From Sphagnum compactum (Eukaryota > Bryophyta > Sphagnopsida > Sphagnales), in NCBI GenBank assembly GCA_965153455.1, contig OZ234493.1:30060213-30124212 (forward strand): 64,000 bases of DNA. The letters are read 5' to 3'. The translations under genes were made by a program, and so were the position numbers. Position 1 is the first letter of the stretch. Each line of letters starts with the position of its first letter. The notes beneath the pieces are model-generated. The model made no database searches. It was not told where the DNA came from and worked only from the letters and a program-made list of their open reading frames with translations. Below, in pieces: positions 34,892 to 47,899 of the stretch.

Positions 34892-37800
34892 ATGGATGAT
34901 GTCACCGCGGCAGTGCGAATTCCGGGTGAGTGAGTGCTTTCTTTGTGTAATTTTTTCCAAGTTTTGCATACCTATCTGCGATTACATTCTCGTTTTGAAG
35001 CGCTAAATGTATGCAGACAGTGAGCAAAGCTTCTGAGACCGAGAAGAGAAGAGTTTCGGGGCAAAAAAAAGGGACAGTTTTAATGTTACAATTTTGAGAC
35101 TGGAATTGCCGAGAAATAGAAAGTGTCTTATTTAGTTCGTTGCACTGGGGATGGAAACTGGTCAAGGGTTGGAAACTTGAAAGTAGGGTCCTTCAGATTG
35201 TGTCTGGGTTTTGCAAGCTTTTTGCCTGAGTAGATATGTATATTCCAGTGAAAGTGAGAACAGGAGACAACGTTTTTTTGGGAACTTCGGTCAAGTTGAA
35301 AAACATGTCAAAATGCAGGAGGTGTTTTCTATTTCAAGTTATGCTGAAGCTTTATCTACTACAAGTCTCTCCATCCGCATATGTCTTAACACATGGATGG
35401 AGGGACTGAAAGTAAAGCATGCATCATTTGAGAGAAGGAATACAGTAATGAAACTCTGGGCAATGTTTTTTTGTGATTTGTTAAGCAGGTGATGAGGATG
35501 CTGGGTCTTCAAACAGGCCATTGCAGAGTAGTGATGAACTGGCTCAAGTAGTTTCTTGTGTTTCCAATCTCAAAGTGCATGAAGAGACTACAGAGAGGTT
35601 TTTTCTTCCTTCAGTAAGCAGACCTTCTCAAAGTAGAACTTGTTCAGATGGGATAGCAAAGAGTGGATACTTTCGTCCAAGTTTAGGAGGCAATATCAGC
35701 AATGCAGCCTTAAGAATCCATGAGGATACAGCGATCATTGCCTCAACGGATTCATCTCCTGCATCAAACATTAGTTTATCCACACAAATCCTGGGAAGCA
35801 TTTCAGCATCAATGATTGAGGACCTGGCAACTGAATCTCCTCCTGTGTTGCAAACTTTCCAAAGTGGCTCAGATTTTGCAACATTGAGTCGGCTTCCTAG
35901 GGCCACAGCAGACTCTTCGAGATCATGGAATCACACAAGGATAGGTCGGAGCAGCCATGGCAAGTCAAGGAGGCCAAGGTCAATGGATGGTCATTTTGAG
36001 GAGGCTGGATCTTCTTCAAGCAGCCATCTGCAGGGTATGTGGCTTCCCCCAGGAGAGGCAGTTGCTGGTATTGCCAAAACCTCCACATCACCATTGAAGG
36101 GGGATCCAAGTAAGTGCTGAGCCATTTGAAAAATTTGTGGCCCAATACCATTGGAGTTGTTGATGCAGTGGATTTACAGCACAAGGATTTACCTGTACAA
36201 CTGATGGTGTCAAATTGTAAACATGTGATGAAGTTGAGCATGTCTGCTTTGTATTCTTCCTGTGTAAGTGGCAGCAAATCCTGGAGCAGCCCACTCCCAG
36301 CATGTTGCTCAAGAGGCAGCTGAGATGGAGGCAAAATATCACAGTGTTTTCTTGGCTCCTGAGTGGAATGAGGATAGCATTCAGCCTCTGGAGTGGATGT
36401 TGAGAGATGTATATGGTGCTCTTCAGCCAACTGAAGAAGATTATTTCAGGAGGATTCATGTAATCCAGCGCCTCAGTAACCTTTTCCAGTCTCTTGAGGG
36501 TTGCAAAGGTATTGAAATGTACTCTAAGCTTGATATGTGAAGAATCTTGCTGAGTTGTGTACGTGCTTTTGACTGTGTACTTTGTTCTATCCCTTCTCAA
36601 TCAGGGTGGATGCTGCAAATGTATTCACAGGGGCAGATGTGATGCCTTTTGGTTCTTTTGAGTCCAACTTCTACACACCTTGGGGTGATTTGGACTTGTC
36701 CTTGGAGCTACCTGTTTTGGAGGATCAAGCCCCTGCTGTTCCAAAATCCAGAAAGGTGAAAATACTCCGGAGCATTGAGCGAGCATTACTAAAGTCAGGT
36801 ACGAGTGATCATCACATCTCAAGAAATTTCCTTCTGCCATATTGTTCTTGATGGTAATGTCCCTGACTTTTTACTTGTGTCATCAATCTACATGTTTGTG
36901 CATGATCTGTTCATAACCTTGTTCCCTACCAAAATATGATTGATTTTACAAAATGGTGGTATGCACAGGGGTAACTCGGAAGGTGCAACTGATAGGCCAT
37001 GCTCGTGTACCTCTTCTTATGTTTGTTGATGCTCAAGCAAACATTGCATGTGATGTGTCGGTTGATAATGGCAGCGCACTGTTCAAGTCACGTGTGCTGC
37101 GATGGATCACTGACATGGACCCAAGGTGCCGCTGCCTCATCTTTCTGGTGAGCTTCTCTTATGGTATCAATCAATCTGCAGGATCAGATCTTTACATCTG
37201 TAGGCATTTGCTTGTTGGTTCACTTCCATTTTGGAAACAGTGGCAACTTAATATGGTTTTGGTGCATAAATCCTTGATCTTGGACTCATGAAGCTAAGTT
37301 ACTTGTGGTTATTGCTGAGATGCAGATCAAATGCTGGGCTAAAGCACACTCCATCAACGATCCAAAGATGGGAACCTTGAACTCCTTCACCATATGTCTA
37401 CTTGTTGTCTTCCATCTCCAGGTTCTCACCTCTCAATTTGCACCTGTAAGCAAGGCAGCCTATGTAGTAATCTCTATCACTGTTTGTGATATCTGTAGCA
37501 CCCTGTATGGAAGAGCATGCCCTTTTGGCTAGCATGATATACAAGTCCATTCCTGCTTTACTTCAGGCTATGATGTCACTTTGATCTGAGTTGTTCTGTT
37601 TCGTTGTCCTCACAGACACTTGTTTGCTTGTGCCATCTGTGGCAATGGCTGCTGACCCTCACAGACACGAGCACCACCAATACTCCCCCCTTTCAAGGTC
37701 ATACTTGGTGATGGCAACTTGATGACAGCAGCAACAGGTTGGTGCAGTCAGATCTGGATTCATTTCTCTATTGATCATATACAGCAGCAATGTCACACAG

Positions 37801-39748
37801 CTGGTGTTACTCTGTTGCTAAACTGTACCCTCACAGGGCTAAGATGATTTTTCTCACAGGAAGAGCATCCAGAGAGTCATGGAAGCAATTGATGGATGCC
37901 TGCTTTGAAAGAATTCAAGCATACATTACAGACGGCTATGGAAAAGACAACACAAGCAGCCTCACGTATCTGTTTTTGTCCTTCTTTGGGCAGGTACATT
38001 TGTTGCACTTGCACATAAGACCTCCTCCCTAATGCAGTATTGTCACAGGGGACTAGATTACTGCAATCATGAGTAGTGGATATGGCATCGTGTACATCAT
38101 CTTGGGGTTCATCAGAAAACTCAAAATCCTAGATGTAAGGCAAAGGAGAGCTCAATTTAAGACCAGGGGTGTGAATGTAGTTTGCTTCTGTGAAAAACCT
38201 GTGGAGCAAAGGGTTGGCTGTGTCAACCTTCACAGGAGAATGGAGAGACAATGCATTGAAGAACAAATGTTATCCCATGATGGTGTGTCACTTCTCTTTC
38301 CTCTGTGAACTATGTATTTCTGTCACTCTGCAATCGGCTGGTTTCTAAAGCCTTCTTTGGAAAGCACCATTGGTCAATAATATGTAATATATAGTTTGCA
38401 GCTGGTTCTGTTGAATATAACGTCACCTGCATCTCTGAATGAATGGATTGTGCTGTGCTAAATGATTCTCTCAAATTTGGTAAATTTCTCACAGGTGGAG
38501 GATCCATTTGATCGGAGTGAGAATTGTGCAAGATCAGTGCAAGATTTCAGCCTGCCCATGATATGTGACACTTTTGTCCGGACTGCTGAGGCCTTATTGC
38601 ACCCACCTCATCGGACTAGTCTTGAAAGCTTACGGATTAACCTATTTTGCTGGCCGCCTGGTCACCAAAAACCAGGGGTTCATTTGCAACAGTTTCCTCC
38701 CTCTGGTTCCTTATTTTGGAAGTTCAGGGGGGAACAGCGGAAACCTTGGAAGTCAAAAGGGGAACAATATAATCAACAACAGAAGAACCAATCAAGGATA
38801 GAAAGTCAAAGGGGAAGGAGGGCTTCTTTTGAAGTAAAAGAGCTGCATGCTTCTTCCAGCTTGTTGCTGGACAGCACCTCTGAATTGATGTCAAAGGCAG
38901 AGGGAGGGAGGGAGTTGCCTGAAGCTGTAGATGACAATCACTGGCCTTCTCTTTCAGTTGTGGGTTATTCTGAGAGTGCTAATGCCATACTGATGCCAGA
39001 CCAAGTAGCTGGTATCTCACATGAAAGGGCAGGTATAGATGGGAAAGATGGAGAGCTTATTGTTGCTGAAGCACCTGTCAAAACAAGTGCAAAGTTCAAA
39101 CAGAAACCCCAAGGTAAGAAGAAAAGTGCAGACCAGTGGGCCAAATCTGCTGAACAATGGGTTAGTTCTCATAATTTGCAAACACTCACAATCTCTAGTG
39201 AGTCAGGTACTGCCTCAACACGTCTAGAAGAGCTGAGCACAGGGATACCAATTACATCTAAGGTCCTCAAGGTAGATGAATTGCAACAACAACAAGCAAC
39301 AGAGTTGTCAGAAAGTGGAACACTAGGTGAGGGGAGCAATCCATCCAATTCTGCAGGTGGCCTGCCATTGGAATCAAAACCTTCTGAGCTCCAAAGACCT
39401 TTCCAACAGAGGTCAGCACGACAACGGAGGTCAGAATCAAGCCAAAAGGGAAGAGCTGAATCTGGCCAGCCAAAGAAATTGAACAATCAGGTAGCAACTG
39501 CAGGTTACGGTGTGCAAGTATCCAGTGAACTGGGAGGGGAAGTGAACAGGGAAGGATATGAACATGCTGCCAAACCTAAACCAAGATGGAGACCTAGAAG
39601 AAACAAGCGAATGGACTCTGACGGTTTGGAGAGAAACATTCCTAGACCTCAAGATGGAGAAAGAAATCATAGAGCAGGTGACCCTGCAGGCAGGCAAAGT
39701 AACACAACTTGTGGTCACAATCAAATAACACAGTCAGGTTATAGCTAA
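34892..39748 (+). CDS. HESO1-like terminal nucleotidyl(uridylyl)transferase
   Basis: Predicted to add nucleotides, most likely uridine, to RNA 3' ends; Arabidopsis HESO1 tails unmethylated small RNAs and cleaved target fragments, marking them for decay. Exons: 34892-34925, 35489-36109, 36275-36508, 36631-36798, 36969-37147, 37326-37421, 37665-37737, 37860-37993, 38057-38134 (uncertain), 38495-39748; about 956 residues. Catalytic core: GSFESNFYTPWGDLDLS (Gly304-Ser305, Asp316, Asp318), then HARVPLLMF and CDVSVDN (third acidic residue probably Asp381). PAP-associated region: GTLNSFTICLLVVFHLQ, ILPPFKVIL and VEDPFDRSENCARSV. About 230 N-terminal residues are Ser-rich and disordered-looking. The C-terminal 350 residues are Gln/Ser/Lys/Arg-rich. 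Phase is kept at each join. Exon 9 rests on a weak acceptor (CTAG) and on the need to fill a family segment. HESO1 subtype is likelier than URT1 because of the GDLD and VEDPF motifs. Confidence 0.88.
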
Positions 39749-42700
39749 TTCTAGCTTATGAGTTTTTCTTCTACTTTGAGACTGCTATTGTGATTGCAAA
39801 TTACTTCTCCTGGATTCATTTGACTAATATCTATGCACTTCTGCTAGTCACAAAGACACAAAACAATGTACATTGAGCAGACTGCTGATTTGCTTGTAAC
39901 ATAAGTTTTTGTCGACTGTCCAATGGGATGTATACAGGGAGTGGAGTGTTAAATTGGACATTTGGAAACACTCTGAAAATGTTTTCTGTATCTATTAGAC
40001 TAGAGCAAAGTTCAAATGACACTGTTGGTTCATTGGCCAGAGTGAACCAACATTTGCCAGTGCAGCATGAGGAATGGATGGTGACTAAATCTTACCTATG
40101 TAGTAACCATCTACATACATCTATGTACATGGTAGCCACCTATTATCCTTCCTACTGATCTACAGACAGGACTAATGTTTTACAGGAGAGGTTATCAAAG
40201 TGAAACTTGACATCACCTCAGTTGCTCTTCATCCACAGGTCAGTCACAACAGGCGTTTGTGCACTGGTGGCTGTTTGTGCTCTGACTCAAGGTGATTTTG
40301 GGTGGGCTAGCTTAGATCCTACAAAGTTCTGGTTTGCTATTTGGGTTGGCAGTATAGTCCAGACCTGTCTGTTTTAAATTAGTATAGTCTTGGGTGACTA
40401 GGGAAGAGAGCTGATTGCTTCTTAGTCCTGATGTGGTTTTAGTTAGTGTAGTTTTGGGTAGCAGTGGAAGACAACACACAAACCACCTGTTGTCTCAATC
40501 CAATCTGGCACAACTCTGGGTGAGTTCTGAATTACAATTTGTGAACGGTTCTAATGTCCATTTTTTGTTTTGGGCTAAGCTTTAGGTTTAGGTGCAAAAA
40601 TATCTGGGAAGGGCAGTTCTGAAACCCTTTTCTCTCAAAACTCCAAAGTGGGGTTTACAAGTGCTCAACAGTGGCTGTTACAACTGTGCAAGGCAGGAGC
40701 ACCTACTGGATGGCAGTCAAATAGGACATGTTTTGAGCATGTCAACCCCACGTCCTACTTCACGGGACTACATCCAATTCTGGGATTTTTCTTTGACCTA
40801 ACTTCTACATTTTTGACAGGTCTCCTGCCACCAAGTCATATTTTTGAGCTTTTGGCTTCTGGACTTTGCCAAACAGTCCCACTTTCTACAGGTTTATGAC
40901 TTCTGTGTCAAGTTCATGTTCCACATCTTCTCTTCTTTAGAACCTTCTTTCTTGTGTGCATATAGTACATATGTACTTCTCCAAGGCAAAAAGATCACAT
41001 TTTTTGGACTGCCTGTTTTCTCTGTTTTTTCATATTGGGTATCGTTTGAAATTCTTATTTTATTCTGAGATGGCAATTTGGCAGGCACCCAGCATGAGGC
41101 CATTGACTTGGCTGAGCTTTGATTCCAAGGAAGACCTCAGAAGCACGGCAAGTGACAATGCCACCAGGTTAGGAATTCTGTGAGTTCTAAGACAATTTTG
41201 GCTTGAAAAGGTGTAGAAAATGTTTATTTTCACTGGGAGGCCTGTTTCTCACATATTTTTGAAGAAATTTGGCCCTTGGGCTTACACTAAAATAACTAGA
41301 GTCACTCATACATATCAAACATAGAAATCAACTGGAATATACTCTGGGAATGTGCCCAGTTTGTTCCACCCAGAAACATGTGAGCTAGGTAGGGTGAGAC
41401 ACAGTTCTCTCATTCCATCTGGTGCTAATTGGGTCTACAAGGCCCTGTTCGCAGAGCATAACTGGTGTTCCCCACTGTTGATTCACAATGATTCTTTTCA
41501 ACAAGTTCTATCAATTTTTCAACAAAAATATTGGGTTTTTGTTTTCCCTGGTGTAAATTCAACTACTTTTTCTTTTTTTAAGGCATTGCCAATTTTTGAT
41601 ATCACAAAATTGAGGGTGAAAACCTCGATCACTCCTGTGTTGCCCATCTTTGATTCACATCACTAATGCACCCCATGGCTGTCTATCAGTGTCACAAGTG
41701 GAACTGGCATGACCAAAAGTGGAACAAGCAGATGGGTCACTTGTCTCACATCTATGAAAAAGGTCCGAAACTCTTGAATAAGACACCAAAACTGGTTTAC
41801 TTAAAAGATAATATAAACTACAATGTTTACACTTTCATGGCAAGTCAAATTTTTGTGACCTAAATGCCAGGATTGCCAGAATTTTTCAACTTCTTTTTCC
41901 AGAGGTCAAGACTCTGCCAAAAACATAAGCACTTCTCCCCTTTTGGTATAGGGCTTGTTGTTATTGCTGTTACCTCACTGAGAATACTCTATGGGGGCAA
42001 TGAACATCATGTAAAACAGGGGACTCTTGTAATAAGTAATATGCTCGACAAGTCTCAATATACAGAATTTGATGATTCCTAGCCTTACTCAATGACGCAA
42101 GGAATAACTTATCAGCTTGTATAGCTTCCATGCAATTGATGAGTGGTTGTTGTAGGTTCCAGGGTCTCTGTAGAAATTTTCTGTCTATCAGCTGTGACCT
42201 AGTCAGTCAGAGGGGTGAAAAAGTGTAGGATATAGCGTGAGGTCAAAGGCTTATATTCCAGTAAAGCCCATCCCCACATGCTTTTACCAAGTAGTATAAA
42301 TACTTGCTCCAATTATATTGAAATACCTGCTCCAATTATTTTCTCTTTCTTTCCCCATTTTCTCAGTAGGTATCCTGGAAGAAAACAGATAGATAAAAAT
42401 GGGGGACGTTTCAAAGAAAATGGAACACCCACTGGACTGGGCATTCGATTTTCTCAAAACACTATAACAAACAGTGGAGGAAAGAGTAGGGTAGAACTGC
42501 CCATCACTGATTACTACCCTATCACCACCAATCACTTCTTTAGATCTTCATCATCTGTGCTTCATTTTGTGTGGTTTAAAATGTTATGGGAGCGCGACCT
42601 CAAGCTCTAAAAATCATTTTCGAAGTGCAAATGAAAAAAAGTAATGAATGAATAGCATGAAAAAAAAAAACCTTTCCAACTCACAAAACACTATGTCAGA

Positions 42701-44200
42701 TACGGTGCCCTTTGATCACACTTCAAATATCAGAGCAGGTCTGTATGTTTCGGTTGTAAATCAGAGCAGGTCTTTGGGGTTTTGGTTGTCACATACCGTA
42801 TTGGAGGTAATTTGGAGCTTTGAGCTTCCAAAGGTTCACTTCCATTTCACTAGAATTTGAATGACTCTTTAGGCAAAGGACTTAATTGGCATCTAACTAT
42901 GAGCTAAAGCTGTCTGTCAGTTCTGCCCCCTAGACCAGATAGGTTGTATTTGAAACTATAGAATAACTTGAAACTATTGGGTCAGCTTCAAGAGTTCAAG
43001 TTTGGCACAAATACTTTTGAGCTAACCTTTTTCTAGTCCAAGTGTGAGAATGCCCAATCCATGATTACAATAAAATGCAAGCAAATGGATGATACTCATT
43101 GAAAATGCAGAGTCGTCCAAGTTACTACTACTACACATAAATCCAGAGAAATGATTTAAAGTAAAAACTCTTCAATGCAACAAGATTTAAAATTATGAGA
43201 ATGATGAAATGTTTTTTTTTTGGTTGGAAGGCATAACTGCATGACTCCTTTTTCTAAACAAGTGTAAGAAGCATATACATATGAGGATTGGTGTATGCCA
43301 CTCCCATTTGTTTCAGTGCCATTCAAACCAGTCAAGCCAGTGCACCCTCATCAGGAGATCCACATGCCCAATAATTGATGCATTCGTTGGTGGGTTAGGG
43401 CACATGACTTGGAACTTTTTCCCGAATCCATATTCCTTCAACCGAAGCATTCCTTGGTGGGGTGGGATATGGAAATTTGCACTTGAGAGAGGCAGCAACA
43501 TTGAAAGTTGCTGTGTGTCCAAGGCAAGTCATTTGTGATTTGTTGGCTCTGCCCGCCCCAGATCAAAAAGATGTCAGTTGGGTTTAGGACTTCAAAAGAA
43601 CATTTTTGGCTTAAACTGGGAACCAATTTGTGGGTGATAGCTGGAGGAGACCCGGCTCTATTCTTTAAGCTTTCAAACCAAAGTTTGGGGTTGTAACAAT
43701 TGTTTGGGTAAAGCACTTAGAGAAAATTCTTAGAGTGTACCTTATATTATTCATGAATATCCTTCGTAAAAAATTAAATAAATAAATAAATACTTTGCCT
43801 ACACCTGAAGAGTGAGAGTGAATCTCACAACTATAAGTAAGCATAATTTCCTTTGCACTCTAAGGAGTAGGTGGAAGAACGCTCCCCCCTCCTACGTCTT
43901 GTGATCTACATATGTTTAGGTCCAAAATAACTTTAGTCATATCCTTTATGATAGATAACGCATTGGGTTAGGGATATTCTAAAAAGGTGGGGGTGAGACT
44001 TGACCCTCAGCTCTGTCATAGGTCATTCTTGTGAGAATGCCCCCCACCTTGGGATTTACCTCACACATATTGGTGTGATGGTTTGCAAAGTAGTATATAA
44101 TATTTAAATTTTTTTATGAATGATCCTTCAAAGATGGCACCACATGGGCCATGACTCCTTTTGGCTATCTAAGTCTTTAATTCTAGTGCCACAATTCATG
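39749..44200. other. Intergenic DNA, no gene recognised
   Basis: The first few hundred bases are presumably the 3' UTR of the nucleotidyltransferase gene. I read the frames up to 110 aa in this region and found no domain, no splice-consistent series and no repeat match. Composition is intermediate, without the long AT runs of the left half of the window. An A-run at 42661-42670 and a T-run at 43211-43221 are the only simple tracts. Confidence 0.4.
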
Positions 44201-44249
44201 TTATTCATGTTTTACAATCCTATTGTTTTGCTTTGAAACTTTTTTGGGG

Positions 44250-44445
44250 AACACATAACAAAAATTACCGTCAATTTTTTTCACCTTTGGTGCCATACTC
44301 ATATTAAGTGATTTTAACATGAATGTGTTTGTAAATGTTGAACACCAATCAAGTGCTTTAGAGAAATGAAACCTGAATTTCACCCAAAGTACACTAGTAT
44401 TTGGCACACAAAAACCATGCACCTGCACATTTACATAATAGCTTT
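44250..44445 (+). pseudogene. Small fragment of a decayed endonuclease domain
   Basis: One frame reads ILILSDFNMNVFVNVEHQSS, then a stop, then NLNFTQSTLVFGTQ. This parallels the GDFNVDV ... LQFQQSTTIYGSQL segment at about 22730-22860 in this window, so it is probably a second copy of the same element class. It is too short and diverged to be sure. Confidence 0.4.
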
Positions 44446-44618
44446 GTAATTTATAAACATGCTTCTTCAAGTGCAAATATGGTCAAAAAATATTTTGAAT
44501 TTTGATGTGGGAAGTGTAATTGTACTTAGCTGCATTCAAGACCCTTGGGATGTTTAAGTGTTTCCTTGTTTCCCTTATACTCGCAAGGGAGATCTTGGTC
44601 TATAGGTGAGGCATGTAG

Positions 44619-45024
44619 TGCATTATGCGCAGGCCACAGTGAACCCACACCCACCAGCGCACCATCCACTGGATGCCTGTTATAACTCAGTTGTGGATGA
44701 ACCTCAACTGAGTTAATATTTGGTTTCACCTTGGTAACCAATATTGTGGGAAATAGGTCTCTCATATAGGTAAATAGGTAGGAAAATAGGCAACTAGTAG
44801 GTACATAGATGGTTTACACATAGTTAAGGGCTGTATTTACTTCTTACCTACTAACAACCCACTTGTGGTTGATTAGTAGGTAGGTTTTTTTAAAAACAAC
44901 TGAGCTAACCACCATGGTTAGCTAGGGAACTGAAACTCAACAGAAAATTGTTTCCTGATCACTTATCATTCATCCTTCATGGTGCACTGGTGGGTGCTGG
45001 TTCACCGTGGCCGTGAATTATGCA
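44619..45024. mobile_element. Non-autonomous TIR element R1, copy 1 (about 406 bp)
   Basis: The left end TGCATTATGCGCAGGCCACA and following AGTGAACCCACACCCACCAG are the imperfect inverse of the right end, where GGTTCACCGTGGCCGTGAAT leads to TATGCA. The inverted ends are about 50 bp long. The interior has CTAACCACCATGGTTAGC, itself nearly palindromic, and repeated TAGGTAGG. Related sequence flanks the hAT element (51127-51840) and lies in the membrane-protein intron. No coding capacity. Confidence 0.65.
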
Positions 45025-46756
45025 CATGTGGATCGTTTTTATTGTAATGAAAAGACTTGACCATTTTTGTTAATGTTAATAGAGTGGCAACGCTTTCATG
45101 TGGATGAGCTTGTTGTGAACACCTTGGTTGCAATGTCCTCTTTTTCTAAGATCCTTGTCTTTGTTATGCCTATGCGTCACATCCCCTCCTTTTTGGATGT
45201 TGTAATTTCCAATCTTGGCCAATTACCCAGGTGGACCTAGTTATTTGAGACCAGTTCCACTTTGGTTTTGGAACCATAAGTGGAATCGAGTGTAACCAAA
45301 AGTGGATCAAGGGGCTGTTGGTTATGGAATCAGATTGGAACCACCCCCAGTTATGGCATTGCAGGTAATTGGAACTGGACATAAGGTCCAATTCCAAGCT
45401 CATTTGAGAATCAAAATCAAATCAAGATTTTATCATGATTTTAAAAACAAATTGGTTATGGTTTTAAGGTTTAGTCCTCCCCTTCTCACCTGTATAGGTG
45501 GGCCAAAGGGTGAGCCAATCCATCTTTCAATAGAATCTTCTATTTTGGGGAGCCTCCAATAGTTTCAACTTTTTTTTGCAATGGGCCAATCAAATTGACT
45601 CATTGCCAAAAAAAGGAAAGAAAAAAAGTTGGACTTGTGGGGCACCCCCAACTAATTAACACGAAACAGAAATAAGTACCTTGGGGAGGTGAATAGGAGA
45701 GGGTGAATAAGTATTAGAGTCCCATTTTCAGTTGCCTACCTGAAAAAAAAGAGGGGGGTATAGGTATTTGTGCATCCTCTCCCTGCACACCAAGTAAACT
45801 GCCAGATTCCAAGCCTCAGATTCTGCATTGCAATCTGCTTGTCAAGCCCAATACCATGTTCCTGAACGACCCATTTGGGGCAAACCCCATATGGTCATTA
45901 GCTATATATCCTTTTAGGGTTTCCAATTGGCACAAGAAAGTCAAAACTAGAATAGATCACTTAAATCAGCTTATACATAACCCTAATCATCTAACCTTTC
46001 CCTTTGGCTGTCAGTGGGCATTTGTTGGCCTTGCCTTAGAGGGCAAGAAGGATATTGTGTTTAGATTCATTATAGAGTATAGTAGCTTAAGGGATTTTGG
46101 CCCCTATTTAATACATCTATTTTCATATGAGGATTTTTGAAAGATGATATTTTGGCTTGTGTTTGAAACTTGAGATTAGTTATTATAGAGTTATAATAAT
46201 ATCTTGAAGGATTTTGGTTTCTTTTACAGGATTTTTTTTTTAAAGAATGTATTGTTGCATGGTGAAATATTTAAATTTCCATTAATTCTTCTTTTTCCTT
46301 AAGATACTTTTTTAATGCAAATGGCAAGGCCACATCGTGACACACCCCTTGTTCACTTGGTCAAAGGGTAAAAGCCTACTTGCACTTGTATACCTATATG
46401 TGCATGTGTCTTCAAGTACTCATTGCCCATGTATGAGGAATGGTAACACTCCCATGGTTTGCTATATATGGGCGGTCATGAGTCTCGAGGCTACTAGAGA
46501 ATGTGTCCAAGGGGGTGGTGGGTTTTGCCTTGACTCGTCCCTATGGCTTGGCCTTACCCTAGTAGTGATTTGCGAGGAGGCCTCCTTTTGGCATGTTTCC
46601 TAGCACAAAGGTCTACATAAGCAAGTTGTAAATTAGCATTAGTTGGTTGTTATGTAGTGTAGATACATAGCAATGATAGCCAATTCTGCCATTTGACACA
46701 ACTTGAAAAATTTGTGGAATCAACAGGTATGGACTATGGATTTCCAACTCAATAGT
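45025..46756. other. Intergenic DNA with repeat fragments, no gene recognised
   Basis: A piece at about 45545-45605 (GGGAGCCTCCAATAG ... GGGCCAATCAAATTGACTC) matches one end of repeat R2. The 94-aa frame at 45856-46140 and the 88-aa frame at 46337-46603 show no family features and are not annotated. The last 60 or so bases resemble repeat R1 and are interrupted by the hAT element. Confidence 0.4.
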
Positions 46757-47199
46757 GTATGAACCAGTGTTGGCCAGATATGGCATTTTATTCCAGTCTA
46801 GAGGATATGCATAAGACATATTCTTTTTGAGAAATGAATAGAAAATATGCATCTGGATATTTCAAAAACTCTCTTATAAAATTGTAGATATGGTTATGCA
46901 CCCATTGAAATTGTTGATTCATTGCTAGTTATGCATTTGTCAATTTTTCAAATTTTGATAAATTGTAGATATGTATATCTGTTATATATAGTAAAGTTCA
47001 TATTATAATGTCATAGTTGGAAATCCTAATCCCTAATTTCGTACTTGGTAATCATTAACCTTAATTTCACTCTTGGAAATCAAGTAGCTTGTGGGAGAAT
47101 TGAACCCCAATTTTGTAAAGAACTTTGCCCACTACAACACAAGTTGCCTCCAAAAACACCCAATTCCACTCAGCCACCTAAGAAGTTGCTACACTTTGA

Positions 47200-47560
47200 T
47201 CAGCAACAAAATAGAATGCCCAAAAGCCCAAAGGACATAAGAAAGTTGCTGCAACTTGATCATCAACAACAAAAAGGCTCGAAACCTAACAAAATCAATA
47301 TGGAAGTTGATGTTGATGTTGTGATTTGATCAACAACAAACAAAGGGCCTAGAACCCAACAACATTAATATGGAAGTTGATGTTGATGTTGCAATTTGAT
47401 CAACAACAAAAACAAAAGGCCTAGAACCTAACAGCATCAACTATAACTTGATCAACAACAAAAATAGAAGGCTTAGAACTTAGAATCCTACAACATCAAC
47501 TACGATTTCATCAACAACAAAAATAGAAGGCCCAAAATTTTGCAACATCAACATGGACAA
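47200..47560. repeat. Imperfect ~70-bp tandem repeats within the hAT element
   Basis: Five to six diverged units each contain TTGATCAACAACAA, then AGGCCTAGAACC(C/T)AACA, then a run of ATGGAAGTTGATGTTGATG or its diverged form. They lie between the left end and the transposase remains. Confidence 0.65.
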
Positions 47561-47899
47561 GAAACAACAAATAAAATAAATTCAAAGGAGCAACTAAAGG
47601 GGGAAAAAAACTTATTTAATCACTATCAACCAACAACTCTTCAAAATATTCAGATTTTTCAATAAACTCGTAACTTTCTTCAACTAAAACAACTTCAAAT
47701 TTGATATAATGTTTACATTTGTCATCCAATTCATGTGCAAATCATTTGGCCAATTTTTTACCACAATGATAATCCTATCAAGATTGGTCCACTTGTAAGC
47801 GGTAGCACCTCAAAGCTATCAAAACACCAGCAAGGTTAAACACCATTTTTGTCTCAATCTGAGAATTAAAAATCCCAAGGAAATGTTTGGCCAAGAAAA

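Noticed and set aside
34797-35006. 69-aa frame overlapping the first coding exon of the nucleotidyltransferase
   Set aside because: It is in a different frame from exon 2. ATG 34892 follows an in-frame TGA and joins exon 2 in phase.
36582-36630. Extending exon 4 of the nucleotidyltransferase upstream to include IRVDAANVFTGADV
   Set aside because: That acceptor breaks phase with exon 3. The acceptor at 36630/36631 keeps phase and gives EGCKGADVMPFGSF, matching the family.
45856-46603. Frames of 94 and 88 aa between repeats R1 and hAT
   Set aside because: No recognisable domain and no neighbouring exons; length is within chance expectation.
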